Shown: positions 17,274 through 25,257 of the stretch, in pieces
Layout: each line of letters opens with the position of its first letter
Numbering within the stretch: the first letter of the stretch is position 1
Source of the DNA: Flavobacteriaceae bacterium
Lineage (GTDB): Bacteria; Bacteroidota; Bacteroidia; Flavobacteriales; Flavobacteriaceae
Assembly: GCA_002694465.1 (NCBI GenBank)
Contig: NZMG01000029.1
Location: 1-38,725, forward strand
Direction of reading: 5' to 3'
DNA length: 38,725 nt
Translations under genes and position numbers: made by a program
The notes under the pieces: model-generated
What the model was told of the DNA's origin: nothing
The model's database searches: none
Seen by the model: the letters and a program-made list of their open reading frames with translations, nothing else

Positions 17274-18500
17274 CTAATCTATCTTCAGATAGCATAGATA
17301 ATGTTTTACCACTGTTTTTGACAGCGCTTTAATATTTAATTGATCACTGGCTTTAGCTACATCTACTAATTTTCCGTTCTTTTTTATGAGATAAATATTT
17401 TCTTTATCCATACGGTACGCCTGGTTCGAAATTTCACCAGTGAATACAAAATAAGATGCTTCTTCTTCCGAAAGGTTGTGCTTCTTTATAACTTGAATTC
17501 GTTTTTCATTTATTTTTTCTTCAGAAAAGGGTTCATATTTAACCTTAATTTTCAAAAGATTTCTGTGTAAAAGCATCGTAGAAATCATCGATAACACGAC
17601 ATCTTTGTGACTTGCCCATGCTTTTATTGCTGCTAAAATATCTGTATCATCTAACTTTGAAAATATTTTTAGTGTTTCTAAAGAAAATTCTTCCTTCAGA
17701 ATATTTTTATTTAAAAAGAAGGCTAAAGGCTCACTAGCCGGTAAAAATTCTCCCTTTAGTGTAAGATATTTTGCTCTTTTCAGTAGACCTAGCAACAATT
17801 GTTCTGCCACTAAGGATGTTTTATGTAAATAGACTTGCCAATACATAAATCGTCTAGCTACAATAAACTTTTCAACAGAATAAATTCCCTTCTCCTCTAC
17901 CACCAACGCATCATTATGCACATCCAGCATAGCAATTAATCGCTGTGAACTTACATTTCCTTCGGCTACACCAGTATAAAAACTATCACGACGTAAATAA
18001 TCAAGCCGATCCATATCCAATTGACCAGATACTAATTGGTGCATAAACTTTCTAGGACATTCATTTTTAAAAATGGCAATGGCGCCACTTAGTTTCCCTT
18101 CAAATTCCGCATTTAGAGCATCCATAAACATAAGGGAAAGCTCTTCGTGGCCTATTCCTTCAACAATGGAGTTTTCCATTGCATGCGAAAAAGGCCCATG
18201 TCCTATATCATGAAGTAAAATTGCGATATAAAGATCTTGCTCTTCATCATTGGAAATTTCGACTCCTTTAGACTTAAGCACTTGCACGGCACGTTGCATT
18301 AAAAACATAGCTCCTAATGCGTGATGAAAACGAGTGTGGTGTGCACCAGGATATACTAAGTACGATAATCCCATTTGGGAAATCCTCCGTAACCTTTGAA
18401 AGAAAGGATGTTCAATAAGTTTAAAAACCAACTCACTGGGTATGGTTATAAAACCGTACACAGGGTCGTTTACAATTTTCAGTTTGGTAGTTCCAGTCAA
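17274..18500 (-). CDS. HD-domain phosphohydrolase (dNTPase/SAMHD1-like)
   Basis: 408 residues. HD-superfamily metal ligands are present: His60 in TRFHHALG, His97-Asp98 in LLHDIGH, and the conserved [15 protein letters not shown] near residues 159-173. This is the COG1078 type, related to dGTP triphosphohydrolases and SAMHD1; the substrate is not known here. The start codon is TTG (18500): the in-frame codon just before AGT is a stop and there is no ATG close by, and the conserved region begins ten residues in. It is divergent from porX, with overlapping -7 boxes, and downstream of no other gene. Confidence 0.88.
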   Translation of the reverse strand: MTGTTKLKIVNDPVYGFITIPSELVFKLIEHPFFQRLRRISQMGLSYLVYPGAHHTRFHHALGAMFLMQRAVQVLKSKGVEISNDEEQDLYIAILLHDIGHGPFSHAMENSIVEGIGHEELSLMFMDALNAEFEGKLSGAIAIFKNECPRKFMHQLVSGQLDMDRLDYLRRDSFYTGVAEGNVSSQRLIAMLDVHNDALVVEEKGIYSVEKFIVARRFMYWQVYLHKTSLVAEQLLLGLLKRAKYLTLKGEFLPASEPLAFFLNKNILKEEFSLETLKIFSKLDDTDILAAIKAWASHKDVVLSMISTMLLHRNLLKIKVKYEPFSEEKINEKRIQVIKKHNLSEEEASYFVFTGEISNQAYRMDKENIYLIKKNGKLVDVAKASDQLNIKALSKTVVKHYLCYLKID

Positions 18501-18545
18501 ACTTTAACTTTAAATTAATAGTGCTACTTTAGTATTGGAATACTA

Positions 18546-18559
18546 CAAAGCTAATTTTG
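18546..18559. promoter_or_regulatory. Overlapping divergent -7 boxes (HD hydrolase / porX)
   Basis: CAAAGCTAATTTTG carries TAGCTTTG on the minus strand (18553-18546, 45 bases before the HD start) and TAATTTTG on the plus strand (18552-18559, 59 bases before the porX ATG). The two boxes share the central TA, so polymerase should not occupy both at once. A TTG at 18535-18537 is only 14 bases from the plus-strand box. Confidence 0.5.
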
Positions 18560-18618
18560 TTGTTATATACATAACTGAAAAAATTCAGTAAAAAACAAAA
18601 CTTCACAAATATACATAT

Positions 18619-20166
18619 ATGAGCGAGATAAAAGTACTTTGGGTAGATGATGAAATCGACTTACTAAAACCACACATTATATTTCTTGAGAATAGAAATT
18701 ACAAAGTAACTACCGCTCAAAGTGGTTCAGAAGCGCTTGAGGAAATCCATAAAGATGATTTCGATATTATTTTCTTGGATGAAAACATGCCTGGACTTAC
18801 AGGCCTTGAAACTTTGTCCGAAATAAAAGAACAGAAAGATTCGATTCCTGTGATTATGATTACCAAAAGTGAGGAAGAGTATATTATGGAAGAAGCAATT
18901 GGTTCTAAAATTGCAGATTACCTCATTAAGCCAGTTAATCCTAACCAAATATTATTAAGCTTAAAAAAGAATCTTGATCACTCTAGGCTTGTTTCACAAA
19001 AAACCACTTCTAACTATCAACAGGAATTTAGGAAAATTTCCATGGATATGTCTATGGTAAATTCCCCAAAAGAATGGGCAGAGTTATATCAAAAATTAGT
19101 GTATTGGGAACTGGAACTTGAAGATATTGAGGACAATAGTATGATTGAAATATTAGAAAGTCAAAAGACCGAGGCTAATATTCAGTTTTGCAAGTTTATC
19201 GAAAAAAATTATGCTTCCTGGTTTGACGGAGATGATGAAGCACCTGTTATGTCGCACACCTTGTTTAGAGAAAAGGTTATTCCTGAGATAAAAAACACAC
19301 CCACCTTATTAGTGGTTGTTGACAATTTAAGATATGACCAATGGAAAGCTTTTGAACCCATGCTTTCCAGTTTCTATAAAAAAACAAATGAGGAAATTTT
19401 TTATAGCATATTACCCACTGCAACTCAATATGCTCGTAATGCCATCTTTTCAGGTTTAATGCCAAGTGAAATGGAAAAATTATATCCTAATTTTTGGCTT
19501 AATGATACTGACGATGGAGGAAAAAATTTATATGAAGAAGATTTTTTGAAAGCGCAATTAAAGCGACTAGGGCTTAATCTTAATTGGAGCTACCATAAAA
19601 TCTCAAGTTTACGACAAGGTAAAAAGCTTTCCGAAAACTTTAAATCTCATAAAAATGAAGACCTTACCGTTGTGGTTTACAATTTTGTGGATATGCTTTC
19701 CCATGCCAAAACCGAAATGGAAGTCATTAAAGAATTAGCTTCCACCGATAAATCATATAGATCTCTAACAAAAAGTTGGTTTAGAAACTCACCATTAATG
19801 GAAATTATCCAACAAGCAGCTCAATCTGGGTTCAAGTTAATTATTACAACAGATCACGGTACGATCAATGTTAAGAATCCATCAAAAGTAATTGGAGATA
19901 AAAATACAAGTTTAAACCTACGATACAAAACAGGTAGAAGTTTGTCTTACGAAGACAAAGATGTTTTAGCCATCAAGGACCCTAAAACTGTTCATTTACC
20001 TACTATTAATATGAGTAGTTCCTTTATCTTCGCCAAAGGGGATTTATTTTTTGCCTACCCAAATAATTATAACCACTATGTTAGTTATTTTAGAAATACC
20101 TACCAACATGGTGGTGTATCATTAGAGGAAATGCTTATACCTTTCACTACTTTGATTCCAAAGTAA
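18619..20166 (+). CDS. porX: Type IX secretion response regulator with PglZ domain
   Basis: 515 residues. Residues 1-120 are a CheY-like receiver with Asp10/Asp11, phospho-acceptor Asp54 (FLDENMPG), Thr82 and Lys104. A helical linker follows, and residues 225-515 are a PglZ/alkaline-phosphatase-like domain with Asp235 (VVVDNLRYD), the active-site stretch TATQYARN near 267-274, DMLSHAK near 358-364, TDHGT at 411-415 and His497. This is PorX, partner of the kinase PorY and needed for type IX secretion and gliding; published work on the family reports phosphodiesterase activity on oligonucleotides. It has no DNA-binding domain. No porY, sigP or T9SS component lies in the window. tsaE follows after 94 bases. 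Confidence 0.95.
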   Translation: MSEIKVLWVDDEIDLLKPHIIFLENRNYKVTTAQSGSEALEEIHKDDFDIIFLDENMPGLTGLETLSEIKEQKDSIPVIMITKSEEEYIMEEAIGSKIADYLIKPVNPNQILLSLKKNLDHSRLVSQKTTSNYQQEFRKISMDMSMVNSPKEWAELYQKLVYWELELEDIEDNSMIEILESQKTEANIQFCKFIEKNYASWFDGDDEAPVMSHTLFREKVIPEIKNTPTLLVVVDNLRYDQWKAFEPMLSSFYKKTNEEIFYSILPTATQYARNAIFSGLMPSEMEKLYPNFWLNDTDDGGKNLYEEDFLKAQLKRLGLNLNWSYHKISSLRQGKKLSENFKSHKNEDLTVVVYNFVDMLSHAKTEMEVIKELASTDKSYRSLTKSWFRNSPLMEIIQQAAQSGFKLIITTDHGTINVKNPSKVIGDKNTSLNLRYKTGRSLSYEDKDVLAIKDPKTVHLPTINMSSSFIFAKGDLFFAYPNNYNHYVSYFRNTYQHGGVSLEEMLIPFTTLIPK

Positions 20167-20236
20167 TCTATTTGTAGGATTTTACCTATTATTTTACTTT
20201 TTATCGGATTTTATGTACCATAATCGAAAATAATTC

Positions 20237-20244
20237 TATATTTG
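20237..20244 (+). promoter_or_regulatory. -7 promoter box for tsaE
   Basis: TATATTTG, full TAnnTTTG match, 16 bases before the tsaE ATG. It allows tsaE to be transcribed apart from porX. No clear -33 element. Confidence 0.5.
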
Positions 20245-20260
20245 CTTCAGCCCTTGGATC

Positions 20261-20677
20261 ATGAAACGTACATACACACTTGCAGAATTACCAGATATTG
20301 CTAGTATGATTCTTGAAAATATAAATTCCAAGACGCTATTGTTATATGGTGAAATGGGAGTTGGTAAAACAACATTGGTAAAAGAGTTGGCAAGCAAGCT
20401 TGGAATTAAGGATTCCATTAGTAGCCCTACCTTTTCCATAGTTAATGAGTACCATCTGGCAGAAGGCAAACTATATCATTTTGATTTCTATAGAATACAT
20501 GATGAAACGGAATTATTAGATATTGGAATTGAAGATTACTTAGAAACAAATTATTGGAAACTGATAGAATGGCCTGAGAAAATTAGCGAAAAACTTTTAC
20601 CTTATAATAGAACAACACTAAAATTGACTAAAAATACAGACGGAAGTAGAACAATACAAATAATGCCAATGAACTAA
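20261..20677 (+). CDS. tsaE: tRNA threonylcarbamoyladenosine synthesis ATPase
   Basis: 138 residues. ATPase of the TsaB-TsaD-TsaE complex that makes t6A at position 37 of ANN-decoding tRNAs. Walker A GEMGVGKTT at residues 30-38, the switch SSPTF at 54-58, FDFYR at 74-78 and IEWPE at 102-106 are all present. The size is normal. It sits between porX and the ald region. Confidence 0.95.
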   Translation: MKRTYTLAELPDIASMILENINSKTLLLYGEMGVGKTTLVKELASKLGIKDSISSPTFSIVNEYHLAEGKLYHFDFYRIHDETELLDIGIEDYLETNYWKLIEWPEKISEKLLPYNRTTLKLTKNTDGSRTIQIMPMN

Positions 20678-20704
20678 ACAACGAGGGTACAACAATAAAT
20701 AGTA

Positions 20705-20750
20705 TGAAATAGATTCTTATTAAATTATAAATAAGAATGGCTTTATTTCA
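20705..20750. repeat. Long interrupted inverted repeat after tsaE
   Basis: Two nested perfect arms: TGAAATA (20705-20711) with TATTTCA (20744-20750), and ATTCTTATT (20713-20721) with AATAAGAAT (20730-20738), around an 8-base loop. The internal bulge is 1 base on one side and 5 on the other. It could end tsaE transcription, but there is no T run and no GC clamp, so it may instead be an RNA or protein-binding structure. Confidence 0.5.
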
Positions 20751-20785
20751 CATTAGGGTAAACTATACAAAATACCACTAAACTA

Positions 20786-20819
20786 TTTGAAATACTTGTT
20801 TTTTTTCGTGATAGGTTTG
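20786..20819 (+). promoter_or_regulatory. Promoter of the small lipoprotein gene
   Basis: TTTG at 20786-20789, 22 bases, then TAGGTTTG at 20812-20819, 31 bases before the ATG at 20851. Spacing is within the 17-23 range seen in Flavobacterium. Confidence 0.55.
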
Positions 20820-20850
20820 TAATATAAACCTCACAAAAAAACCTAGTATT

Positions 20851-20985
20851 ATGAAACTTAAATACCTTTTAATCGTTGCATTGTTTGGAGCTGCATTATT
20901 TGTGTCTTGTACTCCAGAAAGCGTGAATGATGGACAAACAGACCAACAAGTCGATAAAACACTTAAACCACTCCAGAACGGCTAG
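20851..20985 (+). CDS. Very small lipoprotein, 44 residues
   Basis: A short gene that is easily missed. The product opens MKLKYLLIVALFGAALFVSC, a complete lipoprotein signal with Cys20, followed by only 24 polar residues (TPESVNDGQTDQQVDKTLKP, then LQNG). It has its own -33/-7 promoter and an ATG 31 bases after the -7 box. Its last 59 bases overlap, in another frame, the start of the next gene, which argues for translational coupling. Tiny lipoproteins of this build occur elsewhere in Flavobacteriaceae. Function unknown. I am fairly sure it is translated because the signal and promoter both fit. Confidence 0.65.
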   Translation: MKLKYLLIVALFGAALFVSCTPESVNDGQTDQQVDKTLKPLQNG

Positions 20986-21457
20986 TAAATCGCTAGCCTT
21001 TGGCGGGATTATCGTTTTATTAATTGCGGTCTCACCATTTTTATTTTATTCTTATAAAAGTTTCCCAGAATCTCAAGTCTGGGAGACTTCTCTATTTACC
21101 CTAAATACATCTTTTCCAGATTGGTATTCATTTGCTTGGTACTTTACGGGGAAGGCAATACCTCTTTATTTATTATTACTCTGGTTTTTTACTTGTAGAG
21201 ATTGGTGGCATTGGATTATTTTAGTTCCTATAGCCATGTATTCTTTTCAATTATGGGGAGTAATTAATGAAAGTAATAATCTTGACGAATTAGAATTGTA
21301 CTATTTGGTCCCACTAATGTTATTTTTAGTACCAGCCGTCTATTTAATCAGAGCAAAACTATTTAATAAAGTAAGAGGTAATGACCTAAAATCTTTTGAA
21401 GAAGAATTAAGTTCTCAAAAAACGTTCTGGCAACAAATCAAAGATTTATTCCAATAA
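20927..21457 (+). CDS. Four-helix membrane protein, unknown function
   Basis: 176 residues. Predicted membrane segments lie near residues 27-45, 72-88, 92-112 and 122-142, with a charged C-terminal tail ending QQIKDLFQ. Two ATGs at 20927 and 20930 are possible starts and there is no good later one, so the gene starts inside the preceding 44-residue lipoprotein gene. It lies just upstream of the alanine-dehydrogenase-like gene (58-base gap). I do not recognise a family with a known role. Trp-rich stretches (WHWIILVP, WYSFAWYF) suggest an integral inner-membrane protein. Confidence 0.75.
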   Translation: MMDKQTNKSIKHLNHSRTASKSLAFGGIIVLLIAVSPFLFYSYKSFPESQVWETSLFTLNTSFPDWYSFAWYFTGKAIPLYLLLLWFFTCRDWWHWIILVPIAMYSFQLWGVINESNNLDELELYYLVPLMLFLVPAVYLIRAKLFNKVRGNDLKSFEEELSSQKTFWQQIKDLFQ

Positions 21458-21515
21458 ATCCCATTCCTTTTTTTAAAATTTATTAGTAACTTGGCATAAG
21501 CAATATGTCTTTATT

Positions 21516-22715
21516 ATGTCAAGCTCCTCCTCCCCATTTACAAAAGCACAACTCATTCCCCAGGAAGAAACTTTGGAGATTACCCGAAATAAAACTGAAT
21601 TGTATATCGGGATTCCCAAAGAGACGCACTTTCAGGAAAAACGTATTTGTCTTACGCCAGATGCAGTGGCTGCTATTGTGGGCCAAGGAAATAAAGTCCT
21701 TATGGAAAAAGGTGCTGGAACCGAAGCTGGATTTCAAGATTCAGACTACAATGAAGCCGGTGCACAATTGACTCATGATACTGAAAAGGTATTTGGTTGT
21801 CCAATTATTTTAAAGGTGGAACCACCAACTTTGGAAGAAATTAAATGGATTCAACCCAAAACATTACTCATTTCGGCACTTCAATTAAAGACACAAAAGA
21901 AAGAATATTTCGAATTATTGTCTAAAAAAAAGATTACCGCCCTGGCCTTTGAATTTATTAAAGACGAAGATGGCACTTACCCCGCTGTCAAGGCTTTAAG
22001 CGAACTTGCAGGTACTGCATCAGTATTAATTGCTGCAGAACTTATGGCGTATGGAGACAATAGCAATGGACTTTTATTTGGAAACATTAGTGGCGTTCCT
22101 CCCTTAGAAGTTGTTATTATTGGAGCAGGGACGGTAGGGCAATTTGCTGCCAGATCTGCCATAGGACTAGGTGCCAGTGTTAAGGTTTTTGATAGTTCTA
22201 TCCCAAGGCTTAGAAACCTTCAATTAGTAGCTGGACAATCCATTTTTACCTGTACCCTTCAACCTAAATATCTTTTAAAAGCCCTACGTAGATGTGATGT
22301 GGCCATTGGAGCACTTCGAGGGAGCAATCGTTCACCCGTAGTTGTTACCGAAACCATGGTCGAAAACATGAAAAAAGGGGCTGTAATTATTGATGTAAGC
22401 ATTGATATGGGTGGGTGCTTTGAAACTTCCGAAATGACTTCACATGACAGGCCTACACACGTAAAACATGGTGTGATTCATTATGGGGTACCCAATATTC
22501 CGGCCAAATATCCCAAAACCGCTTCCATAGCCATCAGTAATATATTCACCCCTTACCTCTTCGACATTGCCGAGTCTGGTGGAATTGAAAATGCACTACG
22601 TTTTGACAATGGTTTAAAAAATGGATTGTATTTTTACCGTGGCATTTTAACCAATCAAGCCGTTGGAAATTGGTTTAGTTTGCCTCATAGCGATATTAAT
22701 CTTCTAATTTTTTAG
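21516..22715 (+). CDS. ald: Alanine dehydrogenase-like protein
   Basis: 399 residues, alanine dehydrogenase/PNT family. NAD-dependent interconversion of alanine and pyruvate plus ammonia is the expected reaction. The N-terminal domain begins IGIPKETHFQEKRICLTPDAV (about residues 32-52, shortened here), with the family's Lys/Arg pair; the Rossmann loop is IGAGTVGQFAARS near residue 205; and the conserved DVSIDMGGCFETS region is near residue 293. It carries an N-terminal extension of about 30 residues and is more diverged than typical Ald, so a related function in the family is possible. The ATG at 21516 was preferred over an out-of-frame ATG at 21505. The DUF4258-like gene follows after 2 bases. 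Confidence 0.82.
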   Translation: MSSSSSPFTKAQLIPQEETLEITRNKTELYIGIPKETHFQEKRICLTPDAVAAIVGQGNKVLMEKGAGTEAGFQDSDYNEAGAQLTHDTEKVFGCPIILKVEPPTLEEIKWIQPKTLLISALQLKTQKKEYFELLSKKKITALAFEFIKDEDGTYPAVKALSELAGTASVLIAAELMAYGDNSNGLLFGNISGVPPLEVVIIGAGTVGQFAARSAIGLGASVKVFDSSIPRLRNLQLVAGQSIFTCTLQPKYLLKALRRCDVAIGALRGSNRSPVVVTETMVENMKKGAVIIDVSIDMGGCFETSEMTSHDRPTHVKHGVIHYGVPNIPAKYPKTASIAISNIFTPYLFDIAESGGIENALRFDNGLKNGLYFYRGILTNQAVGNWFSLPHSDINLLIF

Positions 22716-22717
22716 CA

Positions 22718-23089
22718 TTGAGCCTTTTTAAACGATTTCTATACTATTTTGGAGGATTCTCCATAGGATTAGTCATTCTATTTTTCTTTTTGGGTGGAAA
22801 AAAAGCCTCTTGTGACTATGGTCCTAGCGCCCGTGCCCTAAAGAATATTAGGACTAAAAACAGAATCATTAGTCCTGAAGTGCTTACACAGCTTCAAAAC
22901 AAAGGGCTTGATACTTCTTCAATATCCAAAATACTAAGAGATGGCGATGTATTATTTTCTGAAAGTAATACTAAGCTTGACTCTTGTAAGATTTATGTAG
23001 TTGAAGGAGAAATTGAAAAAATAATAATAAAACTCACCATCGAGAATTGTGAAAAAAGAGCCTCAATCAATGCGGTGAGTATGCAATAG
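22718..23089 (+). CDS. DUF4258-like membrane-anchored protein
   Basis: 123 residues. One N-terminal membrane segment (about 8-25, ending FFFLGG) precedes a small domain with Cys32 (SCDYGPSARALKN), Cys90 (LDSCKIYVVEGE) and Cys110 (ENCEKRA). I recall this as DUF4258-type in Flavobacteriaceae, often next to ald; I could not check it. The start codon is TTG, two bases after the ald stop, so translation is coupled. Three conserved-looking cysteines facing outside the membrane could form a disulfide. Function unknown. Confidence 0.7.
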   Translation: MSLFKRFLYYFGGFSIGLVILFFFLGGKKASCDYGPSARALKNIRTKNRIISPEVLTQLQNKGLDTSSISKILRDGDVLFSESNTKLDSCKIYVVEGEIEKIIIKLTIENCEKRASINAVSMQ

Positions 23090-23125
23090 AAAATTTTTAT
23101 ATTTAATACGGATAAAGCTTTTAAT

Positions 23126-24403
23126 ATGATTCGGTTTCTGATTTTAATCTTAATTACAATTTCAATTTCAGTGAATGCGCAAACTGAAACTATCATTGCT
23201 TGGGATGTTTCATTGTCCATGAAAGAAAGAGATTTGGAAAAGGAATTTGATTTTATCACTAAATATTTTGATCGCTACCAAGACACACAAGTAACTGTTT
23301 TACAATTTAATAATGTTACTCTTTCAGAAACAAAATTTACTGTAACAGATGGCGATTGGTCTGCTATAAAAACACTTTTAGAATCCTCTCAATACAATGG
23401 GGCGACATCATATCATCTGCTAAATAATATTTCTTCAACAAGCACTACCCTGCTTTTTACAGATGGAAAAGAAAATATAGAAAGAGATTTACCATTAATT
23501 GAAGGAACACTGTATGTTGTAAATGGGAATAAGGATCACGACTTAAAAAACTTACAATTCTTAGCATTAGCCAATAAAGGTCGTTTTATCAATTTAATTA
23601 GCCCTCTGCCAACCTCAAGTAATTATATAACATACACCGGGACTGTTTTTTCTGAAAGTAATGAGGCTTCAGAAGTAGTTATCACTGTAAAAGGAACTAA
23701 TAATTCAGTCATAGCAAATAAAGATGGAACTTATTCTATAGAAGCACAACCGGGTGATGTTTTAGTGTTCAGCTCTTTAGGACTGCCTCCCATAGAAAAA
23801 AAAGTAACAGAAGATAGGAACCTAAATGTTTGGGTGAAAAATGATGGAATTCAACTAGACCAAGTATTTATTAAAAACAAAAAAGCAGAAAAAGAATCTA
23901 ATGTTGTGGTTAAAAAAGAAAGAGACCCAAAAACCATTGGCTATGCTGTTTCTACAGTTGAAGAAGAAGATCTCAATCAAGGAGTAAGTAATATTAGCGA
24001 TGCCACAGAAGGAAAATTTAGTGGTGCTACAAAAGGAATAAACCAAGATGTGAGTCAATCATTGATTCGAGGGTTATCAACCATTTCAGGAAATAACTAT
24101 CCACTAATTATTATCGATGGTGCTCCTATTGCTCGATCGTATTCAACTACTAATGGATTACTTCAACTTACCGACTTTATTGATCCAAAAAATGTTGCAG
24201 ACGTTACCGTTTTAAAGGGCTTGGCAGCCACCAATCAATATGGATCGGAAGGATCTAATGGAGTGATTCTTATAAAAACCAAAATGGAAGCCGCTCGTGA
24301 AGAGGCTGAAAAAAGTGGGAGAGTAAAAAAACAGATAACTTTTACGAGGGTAAACCCAATTATACGTTACCTCCCACAGAGACGATGTATCTTGACGAGA
24401 TAA
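23126..24403 (+). CDS. VWA / CarboxypepD_reg / TonB-plug protein, N-terminal part
   Basis: 425 residues as read. A signal peptide (about 1-19, ending NAQ) leads into a VWA-like domain with MIDAS DVSLS (Asp27, Ser29, Ser31) and LLFTDG near 109-114. Next come a carboxypeptidase-regulatory-like beta domain (about 168-235) and a TonB-receptor plug with the SusC/RagA signature (about 285-386: LIRGLSTISG, PLIIIDGAP, VTVLKGLAATNQYGSEGSNG). No beta-barrel follows. The last 23 residues after Lys402 look unnatural. At 24325-24331 an A7 run lies in frame as A_AAA_AAA, and a -1 slip there joins the frame to the next entry, giving a 710-residue protein. So the real product is probably longer. Confidence 0.75.
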   Translation: MIRFLILILITISISVNAQTETIIAWDVSLSMKERDLEKEFDFITKYFDRYQDTQVTVLQFNNVTLSETKFTVTDGDWSAIKTLLESSQYNGATSYHLLNNISSTSTTLLFTDGKENIERDLPLIEGTLYVVNGNKDHDLKNLQFLALANKGRFINLISPLPTSSNYITYTGTVFSESNEASEVVITVKGTNNSVIANKDGTYSIEAQPGDVLVFSSLGLPPIEKKVTEDRNLNVWVKNDGIQLDQVFIKNKKAEKESNVVVKKERDPKTIGYAVSTVEEEDLNQGVSNISDATEGKFSGATKGINQDVSQSLIRGLSTISGNNYPLIIIDGAPIARSYSTTNGLLQLTDFIDPKNVADVTVLKGLAATNQYGSEGSNGVILIKTKMEAAREEAEKSGRVKKQITFTRVNPIIRYLPQRRCILTR

Positions 24404-25257
24404 AAAACATAAAAGACAGTAAGACGGCATATAATCTATTTTTAAATCAGCGGGAACGATTTTGGAATGAGCCGGCCTATATAATTGACTTATACAACCA
24501 CTTTACCCCTTTAAATATAAAAATGGCACAGGCCATTGGCTATAATGTTTTGGAACGTGAAGAAAGTAAACTTTCTACGTTAAAAGGGCTTTTATATGCA
24601 ACAACTCAAAATAAGCATTATGAGATGGCGTTAGATGTCGCAACACATTTATTAGAGCAATATCCTGAAGATGCTCAATCATATTTAGACCTTGCATTAG
24701 CTCAAAATAATGCAGGAAATAAACAAATTGCTTTAAATATGTTACTTGCTATTGATAACGGCACCATTAATCCTAGTATTAATTTTACACCTTTGCTTAA
24801 AACGGTAAACAATGAAATTAGAAACATAGCTGCTACTAAGGATGCCCAAGTTGATTTAAGTAAAATTGGTGTAAAACATCTTACAAAACCAAATTTAGAT
24901 GCTAGAATAGTAATAGCATGGAATAACCCAAATGCCGAATTTGAATTGTTTTTCGTAAACCCATCTAATCTTTTTTATAAATGGGAACACACCAACAATA
25001 ACCTAGAAAGACTGCAGCTAGAACAACTATTGGGGATTAATCAAGAGGAGTTTGAAATTGAAGGAAGCCCTAAGGGACAATGGCTCATTACAGTAAAATA
25101 TATTGGGAACAGAATTTTTGAAGATATTGAACCTACCTTTTTAAAATGTACAGTTCAATATGATTATGGTAAACCTACCGAAAGAACAGAAGAAAAAGTA
25201 CTTCGCCTCACTGAAAAAGGAAGCGAATATGTATTGTATAAAGTAAAAATCAATTAA
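24310..25257 (+). CDS. C-terminal part of the VWA-plug protein (other frame)
   Basis: The frame is open from 24310; the first ATG is at 24385 (290 residues). Residues read before that ATG look native (KTDNFYEGKPNYTLPPTET), so the reading continues from the upstream frame through the A7 run and does not start fresh at 24385. The part holds a helical, TPR-like stretch (residues about 65-115 from 24385: YEMALDVATHLLEQYPEDAQ) and a beta-rich end of the alpha-macroglobulin/transglutaminase-associated sort (GSPKGQWLITVKYIG). It ends head-to-head with proline dehydrogenase, sharing TTAA. Whether a sequencing error, a mutation or programmed frameshifting, the two pieces belong together. Confidence 0.7.
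   Translation, partial: KKWESKKTDNFYEGKPNYTLPPTETMYLDEIKNIKDSKTAYNLFLNQRERFWNEPAYIIDLYNHFTPLNIKMAQAIGYNVLEREESKLSTLKGLLYATTQNKHYEMALDVATHLLEQYPEDAQSYLDLALAQNNAGNKQIALNMLLAIDNGTINPSINFTPLLKTVNNEIRNIAATKDAQVDLSKIGVKHLTKPNLDARIVIAWNNPNAEFELFFVNPSNLFYKWEHTNNNLERLQLEQLLGINQEEFEIEGSPKGQWLITVKYIGNRIFEDIEPTFLKCTVQYDYGKPTERTEEKVLRLTEKGSEYVLYKVKIN

Noticed and set aside
21505..21771. Separate 88-residue gene starting at the ATG at 21505
   Set aside because: It lies in another frame over the start of the alanine-dehydrogenase-like gene, has no recognisable features, and the main frame is clearly coding.
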